Shown here piece by piece: positions 8,234 through 16,492 of a stretch of 64,000 bases of DNA. Within the stretch, counting starts at the first letter, position 1. The number at the start of each line of letters is the position of its first letter. This DNA is from Chitinophaga pinensis. GTDB taxonomy: Bacteria > Bacteroidota > Bacteroidia > UKL13-3. The notes beneath the pieces were generated by a model. It searched no databases. It was not told where the DNA came from and was given only the letters and a program-made list of their open reading frames with translations. The DNA lies in contig CAMARW010000002.1 of assembly GCA_945860865.1 (NCBI GenBank), forward strand, positions 224,584-288,583. The letters run 5' to 3'. Position numbers and translations under genes: made by a program.

Positions 8234-8887
8234 ATGGAAATTTTAGAAATTATTAAAGAATTACTCACCAATACAAAAGGATTTTTAGAAGCATTTGTTG
8301 CGGCTAATGGACTTTGGATTTATGGCCTACTTTTTTTAATTGTATTTTGCGAAACAGGCTTGGTGGTTTTACCCCTGCTTCCTGGAGATTCTTTATTATT
8401 TACAGCTGGTGTTTTAGCTGGAAATGCGAATAACAATTTAGATGTTGCAGTAATTATTTTATTATTAATTGTAGCCGCATTACTGGGCGATAATACCAAT
8501 TACTTTATCGGTAAATTTTTAGCCAAAAAAGGCGAAGGAGCCAAGCTTTTTGGCATATTTACCATCAAAAAAGAATACATACGAAAGACAGAAGAGTTTT
8601 ATGAAAAGCACGGAACCGTAGCCATTATTATTGCTCGCTTTGTGCCAATTGTGCGCACATTTGCTCCATTTGTAGCTGGTGTTGGCAGCATGCAATACAG
8701 TAAATATATTACCTATTGCGTTGTGGGAGCTATTCTTTGGGTATCGAGTTTAACTTTAGCTGGATACTTTTTAGGCAGCAATCCATGGGTACAGAAAAAT
8801 TTCGAGAAAGTTGTTTTTAGCATCATTCTTTTATCTGTTCTACCTGTTATTTTTCAGGTTATTAAACATCGTTTTGCGAAAAAGTAA
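8234..8887 (+). CDS. DedA family membrane protein
   Basis: A 217-residue inner-membrane protein of the DedA/VTT (SNARE-associated) family, whose members are linked to lipid scrambling, for example of undecaprenyl phosphate or phosphatidylethanolamine. It has about five hydrophobic segments. The family signature is clear: an acidic residue in FCETGLVVLPLLPGD (about 39-52), and the F-x3-R and P-x-x-R pattern ARFVPIVRTFAPFVAG (about 137-152). It is the first gene of a three-gene plus-strand group; the next gene overlaps its 3' end. Confidence 0.9.
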   Translation: MEILEIIKELLTNTKGFLEAFVAANGLWIYGLLFLIVFCETGLVVLPLLPGDSLLFTAGVLAGNANNNLDVAVIILLLIVAALLGDNTNYFIGKFLAKKGEGAKLFGIFTIKKEYIRKTEEFYEKHGTVAIIIARFVPIVRTFAPFVAGVGSMQYSKYITYCVVGAILWVSSLTLAGYFLGSNPWVQKNFEKVVFSIILLSVLPVIFQVIKHRFAKK

Positions 8888-9614
8888 TTGCTATATATTT
8901 TTAATTTTAATATTTTGTTTTGAGCCTCTATTAGCGGAACAAACAAGTGGATTTTGTGCCATCAGTGAAGAAGAAAAAGGCAGAGAAGTTTTAGCCATTT
9001 TCCCTGGCACAGCATTTTTATGTATTCCCGCAAGTTCTTTAAAAAGCAGGATTTGGCTGGATGCTTGGGTGCCAAATAGATTTTTATATGATGGGTTGCG
9101 ATTGATAGAAAAAGCCAAAATATATAACCATTCTTTTAAACAAATTGGAAGGGTTAGTATGTCATTTAATCCTATGCAAATTATGGAAGTTAAAGATAGT
9201 TTAACACACATAATTATTAGCGGTTTTTTACCCAAAGGATGCATAGATTATTCAGCGGTTCCAGAAATAGATTTGAGCAATTTATTAGATAAAGCAGAGA
9301 ATAACGAACGCTTTACATTTTTCGAAAATTTCATCAAAAAATATGAATTTATTCCTACAATCGAGAACAATAATTACACATCATATTTAATAAAAGAGCC
9401 AGAATTTGTTCAACAAATTTTAACACCTAGAATATTGATGGTATTTTATAAAACTGAGTTAATTGCCATTTTTCATACACAACCCATACGCGTAAAAAAA
9501 TACGACTCTATTGAAATGGGTAGTCAATACAAAATGATTTACAATTCTAAATTTAGCGAACACACTAAACAAGAGATGGTATCAATTTATAAAAGTAAAT
9601 TGCATGACTTTTAA
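8874..9614 (+). CDS. Exported protein of unknown function
   Basis: A 246-residue protein that I do not recognise. Starting from TTG at 8874 it has a well-formed signal peptide (basic RKS, hydrophobic core, cleavage after LLA at about residue 21), which argues for this start; an open frame extends further upstream, to 8811, but would bury the signal. The start overlaps the last 14 bases of the dedA-type gene. The mature protein has an early pair of cysteines (GFC and FLC, 18 residues apart or so) and no repeats or sorting domain. It is likely periplasmic or surface-located. It is 13 bases from the GDP-fucose synthase gene. Confidence 0.65.
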   Translation: MRKSNCYIFLILIFCFEPLLAEQTSGFCAISEEEKGREVLAIFPGTAFLCIPASSLKSRIWLDAWVPNRFLYDGLRLIEKAKIYNHSFKQIGRVSMSFNPMQIMEVKDSLTHIIISGFLPKGCIDYSAVPEIDLSNLLDKAENNERFTFFENFIKKYEFIPTIENNNYTSYLIKEPEFVQQILTPRILMVFYKTELIAIFHTQPIRVKKYDSIEMGSQYKMIYNSKFSEHTKQEMVSIYKSKLHDF

Positions 9615-9627
9615 ATAGCATTAATAA

Positions 9628-10566
9628 ATGAATAAGGAAGATAAAATTTTTGTTGCTGGTCACCGAGGAATGGTTGGTTCAGCTGTAAAAAGAAAATTAG
9701 AAAAAGAAGGATTTAACAACCTAATTGTTAAATCTTCGTCGGAGTTAAACCTTACCAATCAAGCCGCTGTTGCGCATTTTTTTGAATCTAACAAACCTAA
9801 ATTTGTTTTTTTAGCCGCAGCTAAAGTAGGTGGAATTTATGCCAACAACACCTTTAGGGCTCAATTTTTATATGAAAATTTAATGATTCAAAACAATGTA
9901 ATTCACCAAAGCTATTTAAATGGCGTTGAAAAATTATTGTTTTTTGGATCGAGTTGCATTTACCCTAAACTAGCACCACAACCCCTGCAGGAAGATAGTT
10001 TATTAACCGGTCTTCTTGAACCAAGTAATGAGCCATATGCTATCGCTAAAATTAGCGGCATTAAAATGTGTGAAGCTTACAGAGATCAATATGGCTGTAA
10101 TTTTGTTTCGGTTATGCCAACTAATTTATATGGGTATGCCGATAACTATCATCCAGAGCATTCACATGTGCTACCAGCGCTTATAAAAAAGTTTCATGAA
10201 GCTAAAACTAATGGGACCAAGCAAGTTGAAATTTGGGGAAGTGGCACCCCACTACGTGAGTTTTTGTTTGTGGATGACTTGGCAGATGCCTCCTTCTTAG
10301 TTATGCAAGAATATAACGAAAAACAGTTTCTTAATATTGGAATGGGTACTGATTTAAGCATCCATGATTTAGCTCAATTAATACAAAAAATTATTGGTTT
10401 TGAAGGCGACTTAATTTTTAATACTGAAAAGCCAGATGGTACACCGAGGAAAGTTATGGATATAAGTAAAATAAAATCAATGGGTTGGGAGCCAAAAATT
10501 GACTTAGAAACGGGAATTAGATTAGCTTACCACGACTATTTAAAAAATACGAAATTGCAGGATTAG
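9628..10566 (+). CDS. fcl: GDP-L-fucose synthase
   Basis: A 312-residue short-chain dehydrogenase/reductase of the extended type that converts GDP-4-keto-6-deoxymannose to GDP-L-fucose with NADPH, supplying fucose for surface glycans. Seen: nucleotide-binding GHRGMVG at 11-17, the GSSC serine motif (108-110), and the catalytic YAIAK with Tyr137 and Lys141. Length is normal. The partner enzyme GDP-mannose 4,6-dehydratase (gmd) is not in the window, so the substrate supply must be encoded elsewhere. Glycan function fits the glycosyltransferase and DedA genes nearby. Confidence 0.93.
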   Translation: MNKEDKIFVAGHRGMVGSAVKRKLEKEGFNNLIVKSSSELNLTNQAAVAHFFESNKPKFVFLAAAKVGGIYANNTFRAQFLYENLMIQNNVIHQSYLNGVEKLLFFGSSCIYPKLAPQPLQEDSLLTGLLEPSNEPYAIAKISGIKMCEAYRDQYGCNFVSVMPTNLYGYADNYHPEHSHVLPALIKKFHEAKTNGTKQVEIWGSGTPLREFLFVDDLADASFLVMQEYNEKQFLNIGMGTDLSIHDLAQLIQKIIGFEGDLIFNTEKPDGTPRKVMDISKIKSMGWEPKIDLETGIRLAYHDYLKNTKLQD

Positions 10567-10694
10567 ATTCCTTTACACACATTTAATTAAAGAATATTGG
10601 GTTTACCCATTCATTTATAACCTTTAAGAAATAGAAGAAATAATATTGTTTATTGGCCCAATAATTCGATGATATATGGTAGTTTTAATCAATA

Positions 10695-10914
10695 ATGCTC
10701 AAAAAAGCTATTAAATTTCAATTACCCGAAAATATTAGGGAGTTAAAAGGAATGATGGCGCTTGCATTTTTAATCTTTGATGATAATGTTATGAGAGCAA
10801 AAAGTTGCGCTTTTTGAACGATTTAAAAATCATTTTAAAAACCATATCATCCTAATTTCGGGGAGAGAACAACTAATGTATCACATTTTTATTGCCAAAA
10901 TAGAGCAACAATAA
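10695..10914 (+). pseudogene. Possible frameshifted gene remnant of about 72 codons
   Basis: An ATG at 10695 opens a frame of 40 codons (MLKKAIKFQLPENI and on) that ends at TGA 10815-10817. The +1 frame, open from 10795, continues as EQKVALFERFKNHFKNHI and runs to TAA at 10912-10914. Removing one base near 10794 joins them into a smooth 72-codon protein of ordinary composition. A single lost or gained base, or a sequencing error in the aaaaag run, would explain this. It resembles no family I know. It may also be chance. Confidence 0.25.
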
Positions 10915-10919
10915 CTTTG
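10892..10919 (+). promoter_or_regulatory. Promoter of the MATE-EamA transporter pair
   Basis: TTG at 10892-10894, a 17-base spacer, and TAACTTTG at 10912-10919 match both parts of the Bacteroidota promoter (-33 TTG, -7 TAnnTTTG). Transcription would start about 40 bases before the MATE ATG. Confidence 0.65.
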
Positions 10920-10964
10920 GTAAGCGTTTTATTTATGGCTATTATCGCAACTTTTTAATTCAGC

Positions 10965-12320
10965 ATGTACCAAAGATACCTCCCCTATTTTAAGCAAATT
11001 ACTATTTTAAGCCTACCTATTATTGTTGGGCAATTAGGGATAGTTTTGATGGGCGTTGCAGATGTTATTATGATTGGCAAATTAGAAGCTGTGCAATTAG
11101 CTGCTGCTTCATTGGCCAATGCAATCTACTTTTTTATTGCCATTTTAGGCATAGGTACACTTAGCGCTGTATCGCCACTTGTGGCAAAAAGTAAAGGAGC
11201 TGCTAAACTCAAAGAGTGCGCTATTTGGCTCAAACAAGCCATACTTGCTTCTGTGTTGTTAAGTCTCTTTATAGGTATCGTATTATTTGTAATAACCCAA
11301 AACTTACATTGGTTTAAACAAACACCAGCTGTTACCCAATTAGCAAAAAACTACCTGCATTTATTAAACATAGGAACCCTACCCATGCTGCTTTTTGTGG
11401 CCCTTAAACAATATAGCGACGGATTAGGAATTACTAAGCCATCGGCTATAATTACTATTATAGCCTTGCTCATCAACGTATTTTTAAACTGGGTATTCAT
11501 ATACGGCCATTGGGGTGCAAAACCATTGGGTTTGGTAGGGGCCGGAATAGCAACAACATTAGCGAGAATAATTATGGCTGTATCGCTATTTGTTTATGTA
11601 AAAACACAGGCAATATATAAACCCTATTTGGAACTAAACAAACAGGAAAATAATGCAATGTATTTAAAGCAAATTTTTAAAATAGGCATACCTTCTGGCT
11701 TACAATATTTTTTTGAAGTAGGCGCATTTGCGTTTGCTGCTATTATGATTGGATGGATAAATGAATTTGCCTTAGCAGCACACCAAGTGGCCATAAACAT
11801 TGCTTCTATAAGCTATATGATTGCCACCGGAATATCTGCTGGAGGATCTATTGCTGTGGGAGAAGCCCTGGGCAGAAAAAACAAAAAAGACATCATTGAT
11901 GCAGGAAGATCTGCGCTAATTTTGGGTGCTTTTTTCATGACCTTTTGCGCCCTATTTTTAGCGAGTTTTGCGCCACAAATAGTTGCTTTATATACTACAG
12001 ACGAACAAGTTGTAAAAATGGCCATTTACTTGCTTTACATTGCAGCCTTTTTTCAATTGAGCGACGGTATTCAATGCGTGGGTCTGGGAATCTTGCGAGG
12101 CATTGGCGACACTAAAATACCAACCCTAATAACTGTTTTCGCTTATTGGGTTATTGGCATTCCACTTGGGTATTTACTATGTTTTAAACTGAACCAAAGT
12201 TTATATGGTGTTTGGATGGCGTTGTTAATTGGTTTAACGCTATCTGCTTGGCTTTTAAGCAAAAGGTTTTTAAAAGAAAGTGCAAAAATTAACCTAAGCT
12301 ATCAACCTCAATTTAATTAA
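10965..12320 (+). CDS. MATE family efflux transporter
   Basis: A 451-residue inner-membrane protein with about twelve hydrophobic segments in two homologous halves, each opening with the MATE pattern (first half: PIIVGQLGIVLMGVADVIMIG at about 19-39; second half begins near residue 235 with IGIPSGLQYFFEVGAF). Such proteins export cationic compounds or drugs using Na+ or H+ gradients. The substrate is unknown. It is 6 bases from the following EamA gene and the two probably form one transcript from the promoter at 10892-10919. Confidence 0.92.
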   Translation: MYQRYLPYFKQITILSLPIIVGQLGIVLMGVADVIMIGKLEAVQLAAASLANAIYFFIAILGIGTLSAVSPLVAKSKGAAKLKECAIWLKQAILASVLLSLFIGIVLFVITQNLHWFKQTPAVTQLAKNYLHLLNIGTLPMLLFVALKQYSDGLGITKPSAIITIIALLINVFLNWVFIYGHWGAKPLGLVGAGIATTLARIIMAVSLFVYVKTQAIYKPYLELNKQENNAMYLKQIFKIGIPSGLQYFFEVGAFAFAAIMIGWINEFALAAHQVAINIASISYMIATGISAGGSIAVGEALGRKNKKDIIDAGRSALILGAFFMTFCALFLASFAPQIVALYTTDEQVVKMAIYLLYIAAFFQLSDGIQCVGLGILRGIGDTKIPTLITVFAYWVIGIPLGYLLCFKLNQSLYGVWMALLIGLTLSAWLLSKRFLKESAKINLSYQPQFN

Positions 12321-12326
12321 AAACAG

Positions 12327-13208
12327 ATGCAAACCCGCTTAAAAGTACATTTAGCACTATTTGCCGTTTCCCTCCTGTACGCGGGTACTTTTACAATAGC
12401 CAAATTGGCCATGCCCCTCTATATAAAGCCCTTTGCGTTTATTTTAATGCGTGTAAGTGTGGCCATGGTTTGTATTTACTTTTTTCATAGACATTTTGTA
12501 AAAGGTGTTATCAAAGATAAAAGTGATTTATGGCCGCTATTTGTTTCTGCCGTATTTGGTGTTGCCGGAAATATGCTACTATTTTTCAAAGGTTTATCTA
12601 TAACTTCTCCCATTAATGCCTCCATATTAATGCTCAACACACCCATTTTTGTTTTGGTGTTTGCGGCAATCATTTTAAAAGAAAAGCTAAGCGTTAACAA
12701 AGTTTTAGGAATCTTTATTGCAGCGCTGGGTGCGCTACTTTTAATGAGCGGCGGCAACTTTCACTTTAATCAGGAAACCGTTTGGGGCGATGTTTTTGTT
12801 ACACTAAACGCCATTATATACGCGTTTTACTTGGTGTATGCCAAACAACTGATGGTAAAATACCACCCACTAACGGTTACACTTTACGCCTTCTTTTTTG
12901 GATTTTTCCTTGTACTACCCTTTGGTTTAAACCAAGCCCTTGAGATAGATTTTGCGAATCTCCCATTAAATATCTGGGGCGCTATTGCATTTGTTACCAT
13001 TGGTGCAACATTCTTAACTTATGTTTTAAATGCATATGCCCTAAAACATGCAAGCTCAAGCCTTGTAGGTTCATACATTTATTTACAACCTGTATTAGCC
13101 ACACTCATTGCGGTAATTTCTGGTAAAGACTTTTTAAGTGTAGAAAAGTTTATTAGCATGCTCATTGTATTTGCAGGTGTTTTTCTGGCAGCTTATAAAA
13201 AAAATTGA
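12327..13208 (+). CDS. EamA/DMT family transporter
   Basis: A 293-residue inner-membrane protein with ten predicted hydrophobic segments arranged as two EamA repeats (about 10-140 and 155-290). Typical patterns are visible at the end of the first repeat (KEKLSVNKVLGIFIAALGALLL) and the end of the second (FAGVFLAAY). Drug/metabolite transporters of this type export amino acids, metabolites or xenobiotics; nothing here identifies the substrate. It is the second gene after the MATE transporter. Its stop codon lies in the first copy of a short direct repeat. Confidence 0.88.
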   Translation: MQTRLKVHLALFAVSLLYAGTFTIAKLAMPLYIKPFAFILMRVSVAMVCIYFFHRHFVKGVIKDKSDLWPLFVSAVFGVAGNMLLFFKGLSITSPINASILMLNTPIFVLVFAAIILKEKLSVNKVLGIFIAALGALLLMSGGNFHFNQETVWGDVFVTLNAIIYAFYLVYAKQLMVKYHPLTVTLYAFFFGFFLVLPFGLNQALEIDFANLPLNIWGAIAFVTIGATFLTYVLNAYALKHASSSLVGSYIYLQPVLATLIAVISGKDFLSVEKFISMLIVFAGVFLAAYKKN

Positions 13209-13254
13209 TTTTATTTTACCAATTCAGCCTGCTTAAAAATTGATTTTATTTTAC
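13200..13254 (+). repeat. Direct repeat, two 20-base copies 35 bases apart
   Basis: The 20-base sequence beginning aaaaattgatttt occurs at 13200-13219 and again, identical, at 13235-13254. The first copy includes the end and stop codon of the EamA gene. It may come from replication slippage. Confidence 0.8.
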
Positions 13255-13301
13255 TTTGATATTCAATAAACCTAGCGATATTTGCCCAACATTTGAAGTA
13301 T

Positions 13302-14375
13302 ATGAATTTGGATAAAAATGATATTTTAAAGGCACTGAGCACAGTTCAAGAGCCCGATTTAAAAAAAGACTTAGTGTACTTGAAGATGATTCAAGACATT
13401 GAAATAAATGGCCATGAAGTTAGCTTTACAGTGGTGCTAACCACACCTGCATGTCCGCTTAAAGAAAAAATAGAAAAAGATTGCATTGATGCTATACACC
13501 AGTTAGTTTCGGATCAAGCCGTGGTAAAAATTACCATGACAGCCAATGTAACCACAAACAGAAGCGATAAACTTACCTTACCCAATGTTAAAAATATTAT
13601 TGCCGTTGCCAGTGGCAAAGGAGGTGTAGGAAAATCTAGTGTTTCTAGTAATTTAGCCATTGCCCTTTCTCAAATGGGCGCAAAAGTTGGCCTACTAGAT
13701 GCCGATATTCATGGTCCAAGCGTACCTATGATGTTTGGTGTTATGCAAGAACAGCCCCTTATGCGCAGCGTAGAAGGAAAAGAGTTGATGGTGCCAATAG
13801 AAAAACATGGCGTAAAATTATTATCTATTGGCTTTTTAATAAAGCCAGAGCAAGCAGTAGTTTGGCGCGGACCCATGGTATCATCTGCGTTGAGGCAATT
13901 TGTGAATGATACAGATTGGGGCGAATTAGATTATTTAATTTTAGATCTTCCGCCCGGAACGGGAGATGTGCATTTAACGATGTTGCAAATTGTTCCGCTT
14001 ACAGGCGTTGTTATGGTAACTACTCCGCAAGCTATTGCGCTGGCAGATGCCTATAAAGCAGCAACTATGTTTGGCATGACACCCGTAAAAGTTCCGATTT
14101 TAGGTATAATTGAGAATATGTCCTATTTTACTCCCGCAGAATTACCCGAAAACAAATATTACCTTTTTGGAAATGGCGGAGGAAAATCCATGGCAACAGA
14201 ATTAAAAGTGCCGTTTTTAGGCGAAGTTCCGATTATTATGAGCGTAAGAGAAGGAGGAGATAGGGGCATCCCCGGCGCTGTAAATGATGTTATTGTTCAG
14301 AAAGTATTTAGAGAACTAGCCGAAAAAGTAGCCCAAAAAATAGCGGTTTTAAATGCCGCAGAAACCAATTCTTAA
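13302..14375 (+). CDS. mrp: Mrp/NBP35-type ATP-binding iron-sulfur carrier
   Basis: A 357-residue P-loop protein that carries and delivers Fe-S clusters. It has an N-terminal MIP18/DUF59 domain (about 1-80, with TTPACPLK) and the ParA/MinD-type ATPase with the deviant Walker A GKGGVGKSS at 105-113, and LDLPPGTGDVHLT as the Walker B region. The CxxC found in many Mrp proteins after ENMS is replaced by YFTPAELPEN, as in other Bacteroidota homologues as I remember them. A TTG at 13293 could add three residues; the ATG is preferred. The NifU-domain gene follows 31 bases later, in line with Fe-S work. Confidence 0.92.
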   Translation: MNLDKNDILKALSTVQEPDLKKDLVYLKMIQDIEINGHEVSFTVVLTTPACPLKEKIEKDCIDAIHQLVSDQAVVKITMTANVTTNRSDKLTLPNVKNIIAVASGKGGVGKSSVSSNLAIALSQMGAKVGLLDADIHGPSVPMMFGVMQEQPLMRSVEGKELMVPIEKHGVKLLSIGFLIKPEQAVVWRGPMVSSALRQFVNDTDWGELDYLILDLPPGTGDVHLTMLQIVPLTGVVMVTTPQAIALADAYKAATMFGMTPVKVPILGIIENMSYFTPAELPENKYYLFGNGGGKSMATELKVPFLGEVPIIMSVREGGDRGIPGAVNDVIVQKVFRELAEKVAQKIAVLNAAETNS

Positions 14376-14392
14376 CCTGCCATTTATTTTTG

Positions 14393-14400
14393 TACCTTAG
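14393..14400 (+). promoter_or_regulatory. -7-like element before the NifU-domain gene
   Basis: TACCTTAG, one base off TAnnTTTG, lies 6 bases before the ATG at 14407. It may give the small gene its own short-leader transcript within the mrp unit. Confidence 0.35.
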
Positions 14401-14406
14401 CAGCTC

Positions 14407-14643
14407 ATGAACGAAGAAATAATTCAAAAAATAGAAATCGCTTTAAATAGCATGCGGCCATTTTTAGAGGCAGATGGAGGCAATGTAGAATTGGTAGAAC
14501 TTACTGCAGACATGGAAGTAAAACTCCGCCTATTAGGTAATTGCAGTAATTGTAGCATGAGCAGCATGACCATGAAAGCAGGTATAGAAAGTGGTATTAA
14601 AAATGCTTTGCCTGAGGTGAGGAAAGTTACTGCTGTAGAGTAG
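14407..14643 (+). CDS. NifU C-terminal domain protein (Nfu-type Fe-S scaffold)
   Basis: A 78-residue protein made of a single NifU-like domain, which holds a 4Fe-4S cluster at a dimer interface and passes it to client enzymes. The pattern RPFLEADGGNVELVEL at about 17-32 and the two cluster cysteines C46-x2-C49 (NCSNCSMSSMT) are present. Length is that of the stand-alone domain. It follows the Mrp carrier, a pairing that makes sense because both handle Fe-S cluster transfer. Confidence 0.92.
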   Translation: MNEEIIQKIEIALNSMRPFLEADGGNVELVELTADMEVKLRLLGNCSNCSMSSMTMKAGIESGIKNALPEVRKVTAVE

Positions 14644-14780
14644 ATTTTTGGACCATAGTCCATGGTCCATTGACCATAGTTTTTGTTCTTTCAAAATTCA
14701 AAATTCGGCGTTCGATATGCTACATTTGTGAATTTGAGTTTTGAGTTTTAGAATCTAGAATTCCCTATCATTGCAATAAA
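14644..14780. repeat. Intergenic patch of short direct and inverted repeats
   Basis: The sequence gaccatagt occurs at 14651-14659 and 14672-14680. Between them ggacca (14650-14655) and tggtcc (14663-14668) form a hairpin, and tggtc / gacca form another. Next come caaaattcaaaattc and a double tttgagt. No gene fits. The mosaic looks like small interspersed repeat debris. Confidence 0.55.
14721..14728 (+). promoter_or_regulatory. -7 promoter element of the acyl-CoA carboxylase gene
   Basis: TACATTTG is a perfect TAnnTTTG match 74 bases before the ATG at 14803. No -33 TTG is seen at usual spacing, because that position is in the repeat patch. Confidence 0.45.
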
Positions 14781-14802
14781 TAAAAACGGATATAAACGAT
14801 AT

Positions 14803-16422
14803 ATGAACAACCTTACAACCCAACTGCATGAGCGCCTTGAAAAAATTTATGAAGGTGGTGGGAAGAAAGCTGCTGCTAAGCAAAAGGAAAAAGGTAAAAT
14901 GTTGGCCCGCGAAAGGGTTGCTTATTTATTAGATGCAGATAAACCTCAAATTGAAATTGGCGCTTTAGCAGGGTATGAAATGTATGAAGACCACGGTGGC
15001 TGCGCTGGCGGTGGTGTAGTGGTAGTTATGGGTTATGTTAGTGGCAAACAATGTATTGTTGTAGCCAATGATGCCACCGTAAAAGCGGGTGCTTGGTTTC
15101 CTATTACAGGCAAAAAAAACCTAAGAGCACAAGAAATTAGTATTGAAAATAAGTTGCCAATTATATACTTGGTAGATAGCGCTGGGGTTTATTTGCCCAT
15201 GCAAGATGAAATTTTTGCCGACAAAGAACATTTTGGCAGAATGTTTAGAAACAATGCGGTGATGAGTGGTATGGGCATAACCCAAATTGCAGCTGTTATG
15301 GGTTCTTGTGTAGCAGGTGGAGCCTATTTACCAATAATGAGCGATGAGGCCATGATTGTAGATAAAACTGGTTCGATTTTTTTAGCAGGTTCCTATCTAG
15401 TAAAAGCAGCCATTGGTGAAGAGATAGATAACGAAACCTTAGGAGGAGCCTCTACTCACTGTGAAATAAGCGGTGTAACCGATTATAAATTTGAAAATGA
15501 TGCAGCCTGCTTGGACCACATCAAAAGAATTTTTGATAAAATAGGGGACTTTGATAAAGCAGGTTTTAATAGGATTGAACCTATTGCTCCCAAAAAATCT
15601 ATGGATGATGTTTACGAAGCCGTTGCTAATTTTACCAAACCATTTGATGTGATGGAAATTATAGAGCGATTGGTAGATGCAGATTCTTTTGATGCCTATA
15701 AAGACCTCTATGGCAAAACCATTATTTGTGGCTATGCGCGAGTAAACGGCTGGGCTGTAGGAATTGTGGCTAATAATAGATTGGTTGTAAAAGCTAAAAA
15801 GCCTAAACAATCTGCCACCGACAATCCAATGGAAATGCAAATTGGTGGCGTAATTTATAGTGATAGCGCAGATAAGGCAGCGCACTTTATAATGAATTGT
15901 AACCAGAAGAAAATTCCCCTGGTATTTTTACAAGATGTAACCGGATTTATGGTTGGATCAAGAAGCGAACATGGGGGCATTATAAAAGACGGCGCTAAAT
16001 TAGTAAACGCGCAAGCCAATTCTGTTGTGCCTAAATTTACAATTATTACGGGTAATAGCTACGGTGCAGGTAATTATGCTATGTGCGGCAAGGCATACGA
16101 CCCTCGCTTAATTGCCGCTTGGCCCAATGCTAAAATTGCCGTTATGGGTGGCGCACAAGCTGCCAAAGTTTTGTTGCAAATTGAAGAAGCTAGTTTAAAA
16201 GCCAAAGGCGAAGTAATAGACGAAGAAAAACAAAAGAACCTTTTAGATCAAATTACAGAACGCTATGAGAAACAAACCAGCCCCTATTACGGTGCTGCCC
16301 GTTTGTGGGTAGATGCTATTATTGATCCAAAAGAAACACGCAAATGGATAAGCATGGGGATTGAAGCCGCTAACCACGCACCAATTACCAAAGAATTTAA
16401 ACTAGGCGTAATTAGAGCTTAA
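14803..16422 (+). CDS. Acyl-CoA carboxylase beta (carboxyltransferase) subunit
   Basis: A 539-residue biotin-dependent carboxyltransferase of the propionyl-/methylcrotonyl-CoA carboxylase type. It transfers CO2 from carboxybiotin to an acyl-CoA. Both crotonase-fold halves are present: the N domain with KMLARERVAYLLD near the start and AAVMGSCVAGGAYLPIMSD around 165-185, the C domain with FLQDVTGFMVGS and GNSYGAGNYAMCGKAYDPR, and the AVMGGAQAAKVL motif. The sequence is closest in feel to methylcrotonyl-CoA carboxylase beta (leucine breakdown), but substrate choice cannot be settled by eye. The biotin carboxylase partner is not in the window. Confidence 0.9.
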   Translation: MNNLTTQLHERLEKIYEGGGKKAAAKQKEKGKMLARERVAYLLDADKPQIEIGALAGYEMYEDHGGCAGGGVVVVMGYVSGKQCIVVANDATVKAGAWFPITGKKNLRAQEISIENKLPIIYLVDSAGVYLPMQDEIFADKEHFGRMFRNNAVMSGMGITQIAAVMGSCVAGGAYLPIMSDEAMIVDKTGSIFLAGSYLVKAAIGEEIDNETLGGASTHCEISGVTDYKFENDAACLDHIKRIFDKIGDFDKAGFNRIEPIAPKKSMDDVYEAVANFTKPFDVMEIIERLVDADSFDAYKDLYGKTIICGYARVNGWAVGIVANNRLVVKAKKPKQSATDNPMEMQIGGVIYSDSADKAAHFIMNCNQKKIPLVFLQDVTGFMVGSRSEHGGIIKDGAKLVNAQANSVVPKFTIITGNSYGAGNYAMCGKAYDPRLIAAWPNAKIAVMGGAQAAKVLLQIEEASLKAKGEVIDEEKQKNLLDQITERYEKQTSPYYGAARLWVDAIIDPKETRKWISMGIEAANHAPITKEFKLGVIRA

Positions 16423-16480
16423 GGAGATTACATTTGATTGGCTAAATGCAAAAAAAGAAAGCAAGATTCTATGGAATGCT

Positions 16481-16488
16481 TATCTTAG
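16481..16488 (+). promoter_or_regulatory. -7-like element before rpe
   Basis: TATCTTAG, one base off TAnnTTTG, lies 4 bases before the ATG of rpe. If used, the mRNA would be leaderless or nearly so. Confidence 0.35.
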
Positions 16489-16492
16489 CGGC

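Larger units (their letters stand above)
10567..10964. other. Intergenic stretch of 398 bases
   Basis: This is the only gap over 300 bases. It holds a possible broken gene (10695-10914) and a good promoter for the MATE gene (10892-10919). The first 120 bases, after the fucose synthase gene, show nothing recognisable apart from AT-rich sequence. Confidence 0.6.

Noticed and set aside
8811..8873. Longer start (TTG at 8811) for the unknown secreted protein
   Set aside because: It would overlap the DedA gene by 77 bases and place 21 hydrophobic residues before an otherwise normal signal peptide.
14650..14680. Riboswitch or attenuator before the acyl-CoA carboxylase gene
   Set aside because: The hairpins lie upstream of the -7 element at 14721-14728, so they would not be in the transcript from that promoter, and no known riboswitch consensus is visible.
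15439..15885. 148-codon minus-strand frame opposite the acyl-CoA carboxylase gene
   Set aside because: Opposite a highly conserved gene; the peptide is rich in Ile, Phe and His as expected for an antisense shadow.
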